Assembly (NCBI RefSeq): GCF_003312875.1
Contig: NZ_CP015163.1
Location: 4,402,001-4,466,000, forward strand
Length of the DNA stretch: 64,000 nucleotides
Direction: 5' to 3'
From: Amycolatopsis albispora
GTDB taxonomy: Bacteria > Actinomycetota > Actinomycetes > Mycobacteriales > Pseudonocardiaceae
Part shown: one piece after another, positions 25,184 through 34,255 of the stretch
How the letters are laid out: every line of letters begins with the position of its first letter
Position numbering within the stretch: position 1 is the stretch's first letter
Program-made: the position numbers and the translations under genes
The notes under the pieces: generated by a model
Databases searched by the model: none
What the model was told of the DNA's origin: nothing
What the model saw: the letters and a program-made list of their open reading frames with translations, nothing else

Positions 25184-26557
25184 CGCGACATTCACCTCGA
25201 TTGGCAGCCGGGCTCCGGCCAGCGCGGACTGGCCGAAGCGATCCGGCAGGCGATCCGGTCCGGCAGGCTCGAAACCGGGACCGCCCTCCCCTCGACCCGC
25301 GCGCTGGCCGCGGACCTCGGTGTCGCCAGGGGCACCGTCACGAAGGCCTACACCCAGCTCGCGGCCGAGGGCTACCTGCGGACCAGCCAGGGAGCGCCGA
25401 CCAAGGTGGCCGCGATCGCCGCTCCGCAGGCGTCACCGACGCGGCCGAGCAGGGAACCAGCTGACGCCCGCTGGAACCTGCTGCCCGGCCGGCCGGATCT
25501 GGCCGCTTTCCCACGCACGGAATGGCTGGCGGCCACCCGGAAGGTGCTGCAGCACGCACCTCCCGACCTGTTCGGACTCACCGACGAGCTTGGTGCGCCC
25601 GTGCTGCGCACCGCACTCGCCAGATACCTCGCCCGCAGTCGGGGCGTGGTGGCCGACCCGGACCGGATCCTCGTGTGCGGGGGCTTCGCACAGGCCATCT
25701 CGGTGCTCGCCTCGGCCCTGCACCACCAGGGCGTGCACGAGATGGCCTTCGAGGATCCGTCCCTGCACCGCTTCCGCGACCTGGCCAGGGCCGCGGGGCA
25801 GCGCATCGTCGGCGTCCCGGTGGACGGGGCCGGCTTCCGGGTGTCCGAACTGGACAGTCCGGTCGCCGTGGTGACGCCCGCCCACCAGTTCCCGCTGGGG
25901 GTCACTCTCGCCCCCGAGCGCCGGGCCGAACTCGCCAGGTGGGTGACGAGTTCGGGAGCGTTCGCCGTCGAGGACGACTACGACGGCGAGTTCCGGTTCG
26001 ACCGGGAACCGGTGGGCGCCCTGCAGTCGCTCGCTCCCGAGCGCTTCATCTACGCGGGCACGGCGAGCAAGACCCTGGCGCCCGCGCTGCGCCTGGGCTG
26101 GCTCGTGCTCCCTCGTGCCCTGGTCGAACCGGTCCGGGCCGCGGTGGCCGAACGCGGTTCCCGGCCACCCGCGCTCAGCCAGCACGTCCTCGCCGAGATG
26201 CTCGAATCCGGCAAGTACGACCAGCACGTGCGCCGCCGTCGTGCGGTCTACCGCAACCGCCGGGACCGGCTGCTGTCCCGGCTGCCGCGGCAACTGCACC
26301 CATCGGGGATCTCCGCGGGACTGCACCTGCTTGTCCCGCTGCCCGCTACCGGGCCAAGTGAGGCGGAAGTGCTCGACCACGCACGACGGCATTCGCTCGC
26401 GCTCGAAACACTCCGCGACACCTGGATCTCCCCTGGCCCTCACGCGCAAGGCATCATCGTCGGCTATGCCGCGCCGGCCGATCACGCCTTCGCCCCGGCC
26501 ATCGACGCCCTGATGGCCACGCTCCGAGACGCCGGTGTCAGGTCATCGGGACGCTGA
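25160..26557 (+). CDS. MocR/PdxR-type regulator: GntR HTH fused to PLP aminotransferase-like domain
   Basis: Fusion of 465 residues. The GntR winged helix (about 12-80) has LAEAIRQAIRSGRLETG, LPSTRALAADLGVARGTV and TKAYTQLAAEGYLRT. A linker leads to a fold-type I aminotransferase domain with Asp in VEDDYDGEFRFD and the PLP-Lys in YAGTASKTLAPALRLGW. Such proteins sense PLP or amino-acid adducts and regulate divergent genes. The second operator-like repeat lies in its first codons, which suggests autoregulation. The ATG at 25160 is chosen from the natural N-terminus; no strong SD. Confidence 0.93.
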   Translation: MTVPWSSSRDIHLDWQPGSGQRGLAEAIRQAIRSGRLETGTALPSTRALAADLGVARGTVTKAYTQLAAEGYLRTSQGAPTKVAAIAAPQASPTRPSREPADARWNLLPGRPDLAAFPRTEWLAATRKVLQHAPPDLFGLTDELGAPVLRTALARYLARSRGVVADPDRILVCGGFAQAISVLASALHHQGVHEMAFEDPSLHRFRDLARAAGQRIVGVPVDGAGFRVSELDSPVAVVTPAHQFPLGVTLAPERRAELARWVTSSGAFAVEDDYDGEFRFDREPVGALQSLAPERFIYAGTASKTLAPALRLGWLVLPRALVEPVRAAVAERGSRPPALSQHVLAEMLESGKYDQHVRRRRAVYRNRRDRLLSRLPRQLHPSGISAGLHLLVPLPATGPSEAEVLDHARRHSLALETLRDTWISPGPHAQGIIVGYAAPADHAFAPAIDALMATLRDAGVRSSGR

Positions 26558-26570
26558 CCCTTTCACCCGT

Positions 26571-27383
26571 TCACAATGACCTCGCCTGCCGCCAGCCCTC
26601 GATCTTCTGCTCGACGGCCGCCACCATGCCATCGAAGATCGATTCACCCACCAGCAGCCGCAGCGGCGGGTGCTCAGTGCCGACCACCTTCAGCACCGCC
26701 GCCGCGACTTCGGCCGGGTCTCCTTCCACGAAGTCGCCGTGATCGGCCGCCAGTTCCTCGCGCACGACGTCATACGCGGGATTGGCGACGGCGAGCTTCA
26801 TGCTGGAGCCGCCCCAGTCGGTCGCATAGCCGCCCGGTTCGACCAGAGTGACGTGGATGCCGAACCGGCCGACCTCGTGGGCCAGCGCCTCGCTCATTCC
26901 TTCCAGGGCGAACTTGCTCGCCGCGTACAGACCCGCGGTGCCGAAGGTGGCCACCCCACCGACACTGGAGATCTGCACTATGTGCCCCGAGCCCTGGGCA
27001 CGTAGTTGCGGAAGCACGGCCTGAGTCACCCAGAGCGCACCGAAGAAGTTGGTGTCCAGCTGCGCGCGGGCCTCCTCCTCGGTGATCTCCTCGACCGCGC
27101 CGAGCAGGCCGTAGCCCGCGTTGTTGACCACGACGTCGAGCCTGCCGAACGCCGCGATCGCCTTGCCCACCGTGTCGAAGACCGCCGTCCGGTCGTCGAC
27201 GTCGAGTGGCAGCACGACGAGCCGTCCCTGGTGTGCCGCGACCAGGTCGTCCAATGCGGACGGCCGTCGCGCGGTGCCGACCACCTTGTCCCCGGCCGCG
27301 AGAGCGGCCAGCACGAACTCACGGCCGAAGCCCCGGCCAGCGCCGGTGATGAACCAGACGCGTGGTGAATCCGCTCGGGTCAT
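26571..27383 (-). CDS. short-chain dehydrogenase/reductase
   Basis: Classical SDR of 270 residues. Cofactor loop TGAGRGFG, followed by an Arg-rich region after the second strand (GTARRPSALDD) that favours NADP(H). NNAG motif is VVNNAGYGLLG, and the catalytic Ser-Tyr-Lys are in SSVGG and YAASKFALEG. The ATG at 27383 is followed on the opposite strand by two palindromes shared with the TetR gene, so TetR-type control is likely. Substrate unknown. Confidence 0.92.
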   Translation of the reverse strand: MTRADSPRVWFITGAGRGFGREFVLAALAAGDKVVGTARRPSALDDLVAAHQGRLVVLPLDVDDRTAVFDTVGKAIAAFGRLDVVVNNAGYGLLGAVEEITEEEARAQLDTNFFGALWVTQAVLPQLRAQGSGHIVQISSVGGVATFGTAGLYAASKFALEGMSEALAHEVGRFGIHVTLVEPGGYATDWGGSSMKLAVANPAYDVVREELAADHGDFVEGDPAEVAAAVLKVVGTEHPPLRLLVGESIFDGMVAAVEQKIEGWRQARSL

Positions 27384-27403
27384 GTTCTCCTCCTCGTTGC
27401 GAG

Positions 27404-27417
27404 ACGAGACGTCTCGT
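27404..27417. promoter_or_regulatory. TetR operator 1
   Basis: ACGAGACGTCTCGT is a perfect 14-bp palindrome between the divergent SDR and TetR genes. The same core recurs at 27458-27469. Confidence 0.75.
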
Positions 27418-27457
27418 TGCCTGACCATCGTGACCGAGAAAATCGAAGATGTCAAGA

Positions 27458-27469
27458 CGAGACGTCTCG
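27458..27469. promoter_or_regulatory. TetR operator 2
   Basis: CGAGACGTCTCG repeats the palindromic core of operator 1 at a 53-bp centre distance, 26 bp before the TetR ATG. Outer bases (AAGACGAG...CTCGTCTT) extend the symmetry imperfectly. Confidence 0.75.
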
Positions 27470-27494
27470 ACTCGTCTTGTGCTATGGTTGCGCC

Positions 27495-28088
27495 ATGAGC
27501 GAGGCACGGGGCCCGGATCCCACGCGCCGCAGTGAACGTTCGCGGAAGGCGATCCTGTCCGCCGCGATGGAACTGATGACCGAGAGCGGATACGCGAAAA
27601 CCTCGATCGAGGCGATCGCCGCGCGGGCAGGCGTCGGCAAGCAGACCATCTACCGCTGGTGGCCGTCGAAGGCGGCGGTGATCTTCGACGCGCTGCTCGA
27701 CCTGACGGAAGGACAGCAGGGGTTCGGTCTGCTCGAGACCGGCGATCTGAAGGAAGACCTGAAGCACGCTCTGCGGGCCACCGCGGAGGAACTGGCAGAT
27801 CCGAAGTTCGACGTCTCGTTCCGGGCACTGGCGATCGAGATCCAGTACGACCCGAAGCTGGCGGGCCACTGGCGGGAGAAGATGCTCGGTCCCGCGTTGG
27901 AGGCCACCAAGGAAAGGCTGCGCAGTGCCCAGCGCAGCGGTGAGATCGACGACGAGCTCGACCTCGACGTGGCGGTGGAGATGCTCTACGGGCCGCTCTA
28001 CCACCGCTGGTTGCTGCAGACCGCGCCGGTGACCACCCAGCACGCGGATGCCGTGGTCGACCTGGCCATGCGAGCGATGAGCCGATAG
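27495..28088 (+). CDS. TetR-family repressor
   Basis: Regulator of 197 residues. The HTH is in ILSAAMELMTESGYAKTS, IEAIAARAGVGKQTIYRWWPSK, with the C-terminal half a helical ligand domain typical of TetR_C proteins. Divergent from the SDR with two identical palindromes in the 111-bp gap, so it almost certainly represses both genes. Ligand unknown; probably a substrate of the SDR. Confidence 0.93.
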   Translation: MSEARGPDPTRRSERSRKAILSAAMELMTESGYAKTSIEAIAARAGVGKQTIYRWWPSKAAVIFDALLDLTEGQQGFGLLETGDLKEDLKHALRATAEELADPKFDVSFRALAIEIQYDPKLAGHWREKMLGPALEATKERLRSAQRSGEIDDELDLDVAVEMLYGPLYHRWLLQTAPVTTQHADAVVDLAMRAMSR

Positions 28089-28146
28089 CTCCGCTGTCGG
28101 CGAACTCGTCCTCGGACACGAAGAACGCTGCCTAGGGTCGGGCGGC

Positions 28147-28842
28147 ATGGAGATGATCGAGGTCGTCCCGAACCTGTACCTGCTCCGGTTCGCGGTCGGC
28201 CAGGCCTACCTGTGGCGGGATGCCGACGAGCTGACACTGGTGGACGCCGGCTGGGCCGGCGACGGAACGAAGATCGCCGAAGCGATCCTGGGACTCGGGC
28301 TCGACCGGGAAAACCTGGTTCGCATCGTGCTGACGCACTTTCACGAGGACCACGCCGGAGGAGCCGCCGAACTCCGGGCGTGGGCAGACGCGCCGGTGTT
28401 CGCCCACCGGCTGGACGCGCCGGTGATCCGCGGCGAGGTGCCACCACCGGAGCCGCGGCTCGCCGACTGGGAACGACCGTTGTACGAGCAAGTGGCCAGC
28501 GGCAAGCTGGTCGGCCCACCGACGCCGGTGGACCACGAGTTGGAACACGACGACGTGATCGAATTCGGCGGTGGTGCCCGGGTGCTGTCCATACCCGGGC
28601 ACACGGACGGGAGCATCGCCCTGCACCTGCCGCGCCAGGGCGTGCTCTTCACCGGAGACACGATCGCCGAGCACGAAGGCCAGGTCATTCCCGGCGTGTT
28701 CAACCTGGATGTGGAACGAGTCCACCGCTCGTTCCGGGAACTGGCCGCACTGGATGTGGAAGTGGCATGTTTCGGCCACGGTGGTCCGTTGGCCGCGGAC
28801 GCCGGCCGGATTCTGCGCAGGTCAGCCGAAGCCCTCGGCTGA
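28147..28842 (+). CDS. MBL-fold metallo-hydrolase
   Basis: Metallo-beta-lactamase-fold protein of 231 residues. The metal motif is LTHFHEDHAGGAAEL (HxHxDH), with further ligands in SIPGHTDGSIAL and the Asp of VLFTGDTIAEHEG, and the last His in CFGHGGPL. All ligands are kept. The N-terminal LYLLRFAVGQAYLW resembles the hydrolases acting on thioesters or lactones, but no substrate can be given. Stands alone between TetR and the convergent MeaB gene. Confidence 0.88.
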   Translation: MEMIEVVPNLYLLRFAVGQAYLWRDADELTLVDAGWAGDGTKIAEAILGLGLDRENLVRIVLTHFHEDHAGGAAELRAWADAPVFAHRLDAPVIRGEVPPPEPRLADWERPLYEQVASGKLVGPPTPVDHELEHDDVIEFGGGARVLSIPGHTDGSIALHLPRQGVLFTGDTIAEHEGQVIPGVFNLDVERVHRSFRELAALDVEVACFGHGGPLAADAGRILRRSAEALG

Positions 28843-28879
28843 ACCGAACGGAAGCAAGTTCACCGACAGGAAGGAGGTG

Positions 28880-29845
28880 TCAGGCGCGGAGATCGTCGAT
28901 CAGGCGCTCGGCAGCCGCGTAGGGATCCAGCTCGCGACCGGCGACAGCGTCGGCCAGCTCGGCGAGCCGGTCACCGCCGCGTAGGTCGACCAGCTCGGCG
29001 CGGAGCCGTTGCAGGGCGATCGCTTCGATTTCGCCTGCGGCACGGGTTGCCCGTCGACGGGTGAGTTCGCCCTCGGCGGTGAGCCAGTCGTGATGCTCGT
29101 CGAGTACCTTGAGCACGTCTTCGGCGCCTTCGTCACGGGAGGCGACGGTGCGCACGATGGGCTGGCGCCAGCTGGGGCCGCGCATTTCACGGCGGCCCAT
29201 CGCGATCATCTGCTTGAGCTCGCGCACGGTCGCGTCGGCGCCTTCGCGGTCCGCCTTGTTCACCACGAAGACGTCCGCGATTTCGAGCACGCCCGCCTTC
29301 GCCGCTTGGATGCCGTCGCCCATGCCGGGGGCGAGCAGCACCACGGTGGTGTCGGCCAGCCGGACGACGTCCACTTCGGACTGTCCAACCCCGACTGTCT
29401 CGATCAGCACGATGTCGAAGCCCGCGGCGTCGAGCACGCGGACCGCCTGCGGGGTGGCCCAGGCGAGGCCGCCGAGATGGCCTCGGGTGGCCATGGACCG
29501 GATGAACACGCCGGTGTCGGTGGCGTGTTCGCTCATCCGCACCCGATCACCGAGCAACGCACCACCGGAAAACGGAGAGGAGGGATCGATCGCCAGCACG
29601 CCGACGCGCTTGCCCGCCGCGCGCAGGGCGGTGATCAGCATGGAGGTGGAAGTCGACTTGCCGACCCCGGGCGGGCCGGTGAGCCCGATGAGCCGGGCCC
29701 GGCCGGTGTGCGGGGTCAACGCGGCCGCTACCTCGCGCAGCTGCGGATGGGCGTCCTCAACCAGCGAGATCAGCCTCGCGATGGCGCGGGGGACCCCATC
29801 CGCAGCCTGGGCGACCAGTTCGCCGACGTCGACCTGAACGGGCAA
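28880..29845 (-). CDS. meaB: methylmalonyl-CoA mutase-associated GTPase MeaB
   Basis: G3E-family GTPase of 321 residues that loads and protects the adenosylcobalamin-dependent methylmalonyl-CoA mutase. Walker A is GLTGPPGVGKSTS, followed by GVLAIDPSSPFSGGALLGDR, switch IETVGVGQSEV and NKAD base motif VVNKADREGAD. Length matches the family. The likely start is TTG at 29845 (LPVQVDVGELVA), right after the thiolase stop; no ATG or GTG is better placed. Cotranscribed with the thiolase and near the epimerase, consistent with propionyl-CoA metabolism. Mutase genes are not in the window. Confidence 0.92.
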   Translation of the reverse strand: MPVQVDVGELVAQAADGVPRAIARLISLVEDAHPQLREVAAALTPHTGRARLIGLTGPPGVGKSTSTSMLITALRAAGKRVGVLAIDPSSPFSGGALLGDRVRMSEHATDTGVFIRSMATRGHLGGLAWATPQAVRVLDAAGFDIVLIETVGVGQSEVDVVRLADTTVVLLAPGMGDGIQAAKAGVLEIADVFVVNKADREGADATVRELKQMIAMGRREMRGPSWRQPIVRTVASRDEGAEDVLKVLDEHHDWLTAEGELTRRRATRAAGEIEAIALQRLRAELVDLRGGDRLAELADAVAGRELDPYAAAERLIDDLRA

Positions 29846-29846
29846 C

Positions 29847-31046
29847 TCAGGCCTTGGGCACCGAGAGCAGCAGCGCGTCACCCTGGCCGCCGCCACCGCA
29901 CAGGGCGGCGGCACCGAGCCCGCCGCCGCGGCGGCGCAGCTCGTGCACCAGGTGCACGACCAGCCGGGCACCGGAGGCGCCGATGGGGTGGCCGAGCGCG
30001 ATGGCGCCGCCGTCGACGTTGACCTTGTCGTGGTCGAGGCCCAGCTGCTTGGCGGAAACCAGGCCCACGGCGGCGAACGCCTCGTTGATCTCGACGAGGT
30101 CCAGTGCGCTGGCGTCGAGCTTGGCCTTGGCCAGTGCGGCCTTGATCGCGTTGGACGGCTGCTCATGCAGGCTCGCGTCGGGGCCGGCGACCACACCGTG
30201 CGCGCCGATCTCGGCGAGCGGCGTGATGCCGAGTTCCTCGGCCTTCGCGCGGCTGGCCACCACGACCGCGGCGGCGCCGTCGGAGATCTGGGAGGCGGAG
30301 CCGGCGGTGATGGTGCCGTCCGCGGCGAACGCGGGGCGCAGCTTGGCGAGGCCTTCGACGGTGGTGTCGGCACGCACCCCTTCGTCGGTGTCGAAGACGA
30401 TGGGGTCCTTCTTGCGCTGCGGGATCTCGACCGGCGCGATCTCCTCGGCGAAGCGGCCGGCTTCGATCGCGGCGGCGGCGCGCTGGTGCGAACGTGCGGA
30501 GTACTCGTCCTGCTCCTCGCGGGTCAGGCCGTAGCGCTCGTTGTACTTCTCCGTCGACGAGCCCATGGCGACCTGGTCGAACGCGCAGAAAAGACCGTCG
30601 TGGGCCATGTGGTCGACGAGGGTGGTGTCGCCGTACTTGAAACCGGAGCGCGACTTCGGCAGCAGGTGGGGCGCCTGGGTCATCGACTCCTGCCCACCGG
30701 CCACCACCAGGTCGAACTCGCCGGCGCGGATCAGCTGGTCGGCCAGCGCGATGGCGTCGAGGCCGGACAGGCACACCTTGTTGATCGTCAGCGCGGGCAC
30801 GTCCATCGGGATGCCGGCGGCCACCGCGGCCTGCCGCGCCGGGATCTGGCCCGCGCCGGCGGTGAGCACCTGGCCCATGATCGTGTACTGCACCGCATCG
30901 GGTGAAACGCCGGCCCGTTCGAGCGCCGCCTTGATGGCGATTCCGCCGAGCTGGGCACCGGAGTAGTCCTTCAGCGAACCCAGCAGCCTGCCGATCGGGG
31001 TCCTGGCCGCGCCCAGGATGACCGAGCTGGACTGTGTTCCGGACAT
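29847..31046 (-). CDS. acetyl-CoA C-acetyltransferase (thiolase)
   Basis: Biosynthetic-type thiolase of 399 residues, condensing two acetyl-CoA to acetoacetyl-CoA by family. The active-site Cys is in [17 protein letters not shown] (about residue 90), His in INEAFAAV and [10 protein letters not shown], and the second Cys in [13 protein letters not shown]. The ATG at 31046 begins [16 protein letters not shown]. In the setting with crotonyl-CoA carboxylase/reductase and the epimerase it could supply the acetoacetyl-CoA that enters the ethylmalonyl-CoA route. Divergent from the epimerase; GTCAG...CTGAC arms at 31116-31131 lie between them. Confidence 0.94.
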   Translation of the reverse strand: MSGTQSSSVILGAARTPIGRLLGSLKDYSGAQLGGIAIKAALERAGVSPDAVQYTIMGQVLTAGAGQIPARQAAVAAGIPMDVPALTINKVCLSGLDAIALADQLIRAGEFDLVVAGGQESMTQAPHLLPKSRSGFKYGDTTLVDHMAHDGLFCAFDQVAMGSSTEKYNERYGLTREEQDEYSARSHQRAAAAIEAGRFAEEIAPVEIPQRKKDPIVFDTDEGVRADTTVEGLAKLRPAFAADGTITAGSASQISDGAAAVVVASRAKAEELGITPLAEIGAHGVVAGPDASLHEQPSNAIKAALAKAKLDASALDLVEINEAFAAVGLVSAKQLGLDHDKVNVDGGAIALGHPIGASGARLVVHLVHELRRRGGGLGAAALCGGGGQGDALLLSVPKA

Positions 31047-31172
31047 GAGCAGCCTCCCACGGCGAACGACGGCGGTCCGTTCGACCATACCGGGCGGTGT
31101 GGCTTCTTGAATGAGTCAGTGTGAGCTGACGCACGACGCCTTTTCCGCGAACAGGACCTATTGTCGCTTCTC

Positions 31173-31631
31173 ATGAATGAAGCGCTGAAGCCGTTCGTCA
31201 CGACGATCGATCACGTCGGCATCGCGGTCGCCGACCTCGATGCGGCGATCGCCTTCTACGCGGAAACCTTCGGCCTCGAGGCGACCCACACCGAGACCAA
31301 TCACGACCAGGGTGTCCGTGAGGCGATGCTGCACGCCCCCGGCGACCACGACGGGCCCGCCATCCAGCTGCTCGCGCCGCTGTACCCCGACTCGACCATC
31401 GCCAAGTTCATCGACAACCGCGGGCCGGGGCTCCAGCAGCTCGCCTGCCGGGTGTCCAATGTGGAAGAGGCGATGGCCGCGCTGCGCGCGAAGGGGCTCC
31501 GGGTCATCTACGACACGCCGCGGCCCGGCACCGCCGGTTCGCGGGTGAACTTCGTGCACCCGAAGGACGCGGGCGGAGTGCTCATCGAACTCGTCGAGCC
31601 GGCCAAGACCGGTGGGGACACCGAGGACTGA
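31173..31631 (+). CDS. mce: methylmalonyl-CoA epimerase
   Basis: Vicinal-oxygen-chelate-fold epimerase of 152 residues, converting (S)- and (R)-methylmalonyl-CoA. Family hallmarks are FVTTIDHVGIAVADLDAAI, the metal/substrate segment QLLAPLYPDSTIAKFIDNRG, GLQQLACRV and VNFVHPKDAGGVLIELVE, which holds His and Glu ligands. ATG 31173 is used; an upstream in-frame TTG at 31161 is less likely. Its neighbours MeaB and thiolase support the propionate/ethylmalonyl-CoA context. Confidence 0.94.
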   Translation: MNEALKPFVTTIDHVGIAVADLDAAIAFYAETFGLEATHTETNHDQGVREAMLHAPGDHDGPAIQLLAPLYPDSTIAKFIDNRGPGLQQLACRVSNVEEAMAALRAKGLRVIYDTPRPGTAGSRVNFVHPKDAGGVLIELVEPAKTGGDTED

Positions 31632-31640
31632 CGGCTCGGT

Positions 31641-32234
31641 TCACGTCGCCGGGGCGGCTCGGAAGGTCAGCGCCCTGGCGATGAAGTTGAGCTCCCGTTC
31701 CATCAGATCCGGCGGATCGCCTTCGGCATGCCGGGCGACCGAGTGGCGATAGCTCACGGCCAGAGCCAGCAGGCCGGCCGCGCTCTCCACGTCGGTCATC
31801 GCGAGGCCGCCGACGCCTGCGGCCAGGATGACCGCCTCGACCTGGCGGACCAGCAACTTGAATCGATCCTGCAGCGCGTCGCGCACCGCGTGGTGTGTGT
31901 CCGCCTCGCGCCACAGCAGGTGGGAGAGCACCTGCGAAGCGCCGAGGCGCTGGTCCAGTTCCGACACCAGACGGCGCAGGCTCTCCGCGAGATCACCGGG
32001 CACCACCACCCTGGACGGCTCCACCTGCTCGTCGGGCAGGCGTTCGACCAGTGCGCTCAGCAGGTCCGCCTTGCGCTTGAAGTAGTAGTGCACCAGGCCT
32101 TTCGGCACACCCGCCCGTTCGGCGATCCGGGACGTCGGGGTGGCGTCGAAGCCGAACTCCGCGAACAGTTCCTCGGCAGCGGTGAGGATCCGTTCCTTCG
32201 CCGAAGGGTCCTCGCCGGTACTTCCCCGTGCCAC
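31641..32234 (-). CDS. TetR-family regulator
   Basis: Regulator of 197 residues. HTH: RILTAAEELFAEFGFDAT, PTSRIAERAGVPKGLVHYYF. The C-terminal domain has a helical form common in fatty-acid or acyl-CoA responsive TetR proteins. GTG start at 32234. Ends 9 bp after the convergent epimerase gene. Ligand unknown; an acyl-CoA is a reasonable guess from the neighbourhood. Confidence 0.92.
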   Translation of the reverse strand: MARGSTGEDPSAKERILTAAEELFAEFGFDATPTSRIAERAGVPKGLVHYYFKRKADLLSALVERLPDEQVEPSRVVVPGDLAESLRRLVSELDQRLGASQVLSHLLWREADTHHAVRDALQDRFKLLVRQVEAVILAAGVGGLAMTDVESAAGLLALAVSYRHSVARHAEGDPPDLMERELNFIARALTFRAAPAT

Positions 32235-32303
32235 CGAACCCCACCCCTTCCGCGTGCGCCGGGCCTCACCGTAACCCGGCCAGGCCCGGCCCACGCGAAT
32301 AGC

Positions 32304-32675
32304 TCAGTGCTGGCCTGCCGTCCGGTCGTGGACGGCGTTGGCCACCGGCAGCGCGGTCGCGCCGGCGATCATCGTCAGTCCGCCGATGATCCACGAGGAC
32401 CAGGCGGCTCCCATCATGCCCGAGTACCCGATGACCCAAGGCGAAATGAACAGCAGCGCACCCAGCACGATCTGGATGCCCTCGCCGTAGACCAGGCCCG
32501 GCATGGCCAGCGAGACCAGGCCGTCGACGGCAACCAGGGCGCCCAGCACGATGAGCGTCCACATGGCTGCGGTGTCGGTCTCCATCCACAGCGGCGTCAG
32601 CACCGCCACCACCCCGAGCACGACCTCCGCCCAGTCGTGCGGACGGGTCCACGGGCTCGTCGACATTTCGCGCAC
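32304..32675 (-). CDS. SPW-repeat membrane protein
   Basis: Membrane protein of 123 residues with about four helices. The signature SPWVIGYSG lies in the third helix, and a second SPW near the N-terminus, STSPWTRPHDW. This is the SPW repeat family of unknown function. The GTG at 32675 has GGAGG 8 bp upstream, better spaced than the ATG at 32666. The 3' end is separate from the TetR gene by 69 bp. Confidence 0.82.
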   Translation of the reverse strand: MREMSTSPWTRPHDWAEVVLGVVAVLTPLWMETDTAAMWTLIVLGALVAVDGLVSLAMPGLVYGEGIQIVLGALLFISPWVIGYSGMMGAAWSSWIIGGLTMIAGATALPVANAVHDRTAGQH

Positions 32676-32892
32676 CGAGATCACCTCCGTTTGGCAGGAG
32701 AACCGTGTGTTTCGCGGTTCACCCCCCATGGTGAACCTTGGTTGGCCAGCCGGTCAAACTTCTGCGGGTCACGAACGCGTGTAGGAGCTACGCCCGTCGG
32801 GGGACTTCCGCGTGGTCGTCGTCTCTTCCGGGTTGAGCCGCGCGTTACTCGCCAGTAGTTTCTAGCGAACCGCGCCGACCCACGGAGGTTCG

Positions 32893-34233
32893 ATGAGCGA
32901 GATCCAGCAGATCACCCAGGCCATCCTGGCCGGGGAGCCCGGTGAGGTGGCGTCGATCGGGGTGCCGGAGAGCTACCGGGGGATGACCGTGCACGCCGAC
33001 GAGGTCGGCATGTTCGAGGGACTGGCCAGCCGCGACAAGGACCCGCGCAAGTCACTGCACCTCGACGAGGTGCCCACGCCCGAACTCGGGCCCGGCGAGG
33101 CGCTGGTCGCGGTGATGGCGAGCGCGATCAACTACAACACCGTCTGGACCTCGATCTTCGAGCCGCTGCCGACGTTCAAGTTCCTGCAGCGCTACGGCAA
33201 GCTCTCGCCGCTGGCCAAGCGCCACGACCTGCCGTACCACGTGGTCGGCTCGGACCTGTCCGGCGTCGTGCTGCGCACCGGGGCGGGGGTGCACACCTGG
33301 AAGCCCGGTGACGAGGTGGTCGCGCACTGCCTGAACGTCGAACTGGAGAGCCCGGACGGGCACAACGACACGATGCTCGACTCGGAACAGCGCATCTGGG
33401 GCTTCGAGACGAACTTCGGCGGCCTCGCCGAGATCGCACTGGTCAAGGCGAACCAGCTGATGCCGAAGCCGGCCCACCTGACCTGGGAGGAAGCCGCCTC
33501 GCCCGGGCTGGTCAACTCGACCGCCTACCGCCAGCTGGTCTCGCGCAACGGCGCCGACATGAAGCAGGGCGACGTGGTGCTGATCTGGGGCGCGTCCGGC
33601 GGGCTCGGCTCGTACGCCACGCAGTTCGCGCTCAACGGCGGTGCCATTCCGGTCTGCGTGGTCTCCAGCCCGGAAAAGGCGGAGATCTGCCGGAAGATGG
33701 GCGCGGAGCTGGTCATCGACCGCAACGCCGAGGGCTACCAGTTCTGGAAGAACGAGCAGGAGCAGGACCCCAAGGAGTGGCAGCGGTTCGGCGCGAAGAT
33801 CCGTGAGCTGACCGGCGGCGAGGACCCGGACATCGTGTTCGAGCACCCGGGGCGCGAGACCTTCGGTGCGTCGGTCTACGCGGCGCGCAAGGGCGGCACG
33901 ATCGTCACCTGCGCTTCCACCTCCGGTTACCTGCACCAGTACGACAACCGCTACCTGTGGATGAACCTCAAGCGGATCATCGGCTCGCATTTCGCGAACT
34001 ACCGCGAGTCGTGGGAGGCGAACCGGTTGATCGCGAAGGGCCTGATCCACCCGACCCTGTCCAAGGCCTACCCGCTCGCCGAAACCGGGCAGGCCGCGCT
34101 CGACGTGCATCGCAACGCCCACCAGGGCAAGGTGGGCGTGCTGTGCCTGGCCCCGGAGGAGGGACTGGGCGTTCGTGATCACGAACTGCGGGCGAAGCAC
34201 ATAGCTGCGATAAACACCTTCAGAGGTGTGTGA
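32893..34233 (+). CDS. ccr: crotonyl-CoA carboxylase/reductase
   Basis: Medium-chain dehydrogenase-like enzyme of 446 residues that reductively carboxylates crotonyl-CoA to ethylmalonyl-CoA with NADPH and CO2. NADPH loop is WGASGGLGSYAT. The four residues known to hold CO2 in the Kitasatospora enzyme (Asn, Phe, Glu, His) are all present here with a one-residue offset: Asn82, Phe171-Glu172 in GFETNFGG, and His366 in GSHFANYRE. This argues for true carboxylase activity and not a mere enoyl reductase. SD GGAGG 5 bp before the ATG. Single gene; its partners (thiolase, mce, meaB) are within 4 kb. Confidence 0.95.
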   Translation: MSEIQQITQAILAGEPGEVASIGVPESYRGMTVHADEVGMFEGLASRDKDPRKSLHLDEVPTPELGPGEALVAVMASAINYNTVWTSIFEPLPTFKFLQRYGKLSPLAKRHDLPYHVVGSDLSGVVLRTGAGVHTWKPGDEVVAHCLNVELESPDGHNDTMLDSEQRIWGFETNFGGLAEIALVKANQLMPKPAHLTWEEAASPGLVNSTAYRQLVSRNGADMKQGDVVLIWGASGGLGSYATQFALNGGAIPVCVVSSPEKAEICRKMGAELVIDRNAEGYQFWKNEQEQDPKEWQRFGAKIRELTGGEDPDIVFEHPGRETFGASVYAARKGGTIVTCASTSGYLHQYDNRYLWMNLKRIIGSHFANYRESWEANRLIAKGLIHPTLSKAYPLAETGQAALDVHRNAHQGKVGVLCLAPEEGLGVRDHELRAKHIAAINTFRGV

Positions 34234-34255
34234 CGCCGCGGGCTAGGGTGGACCA

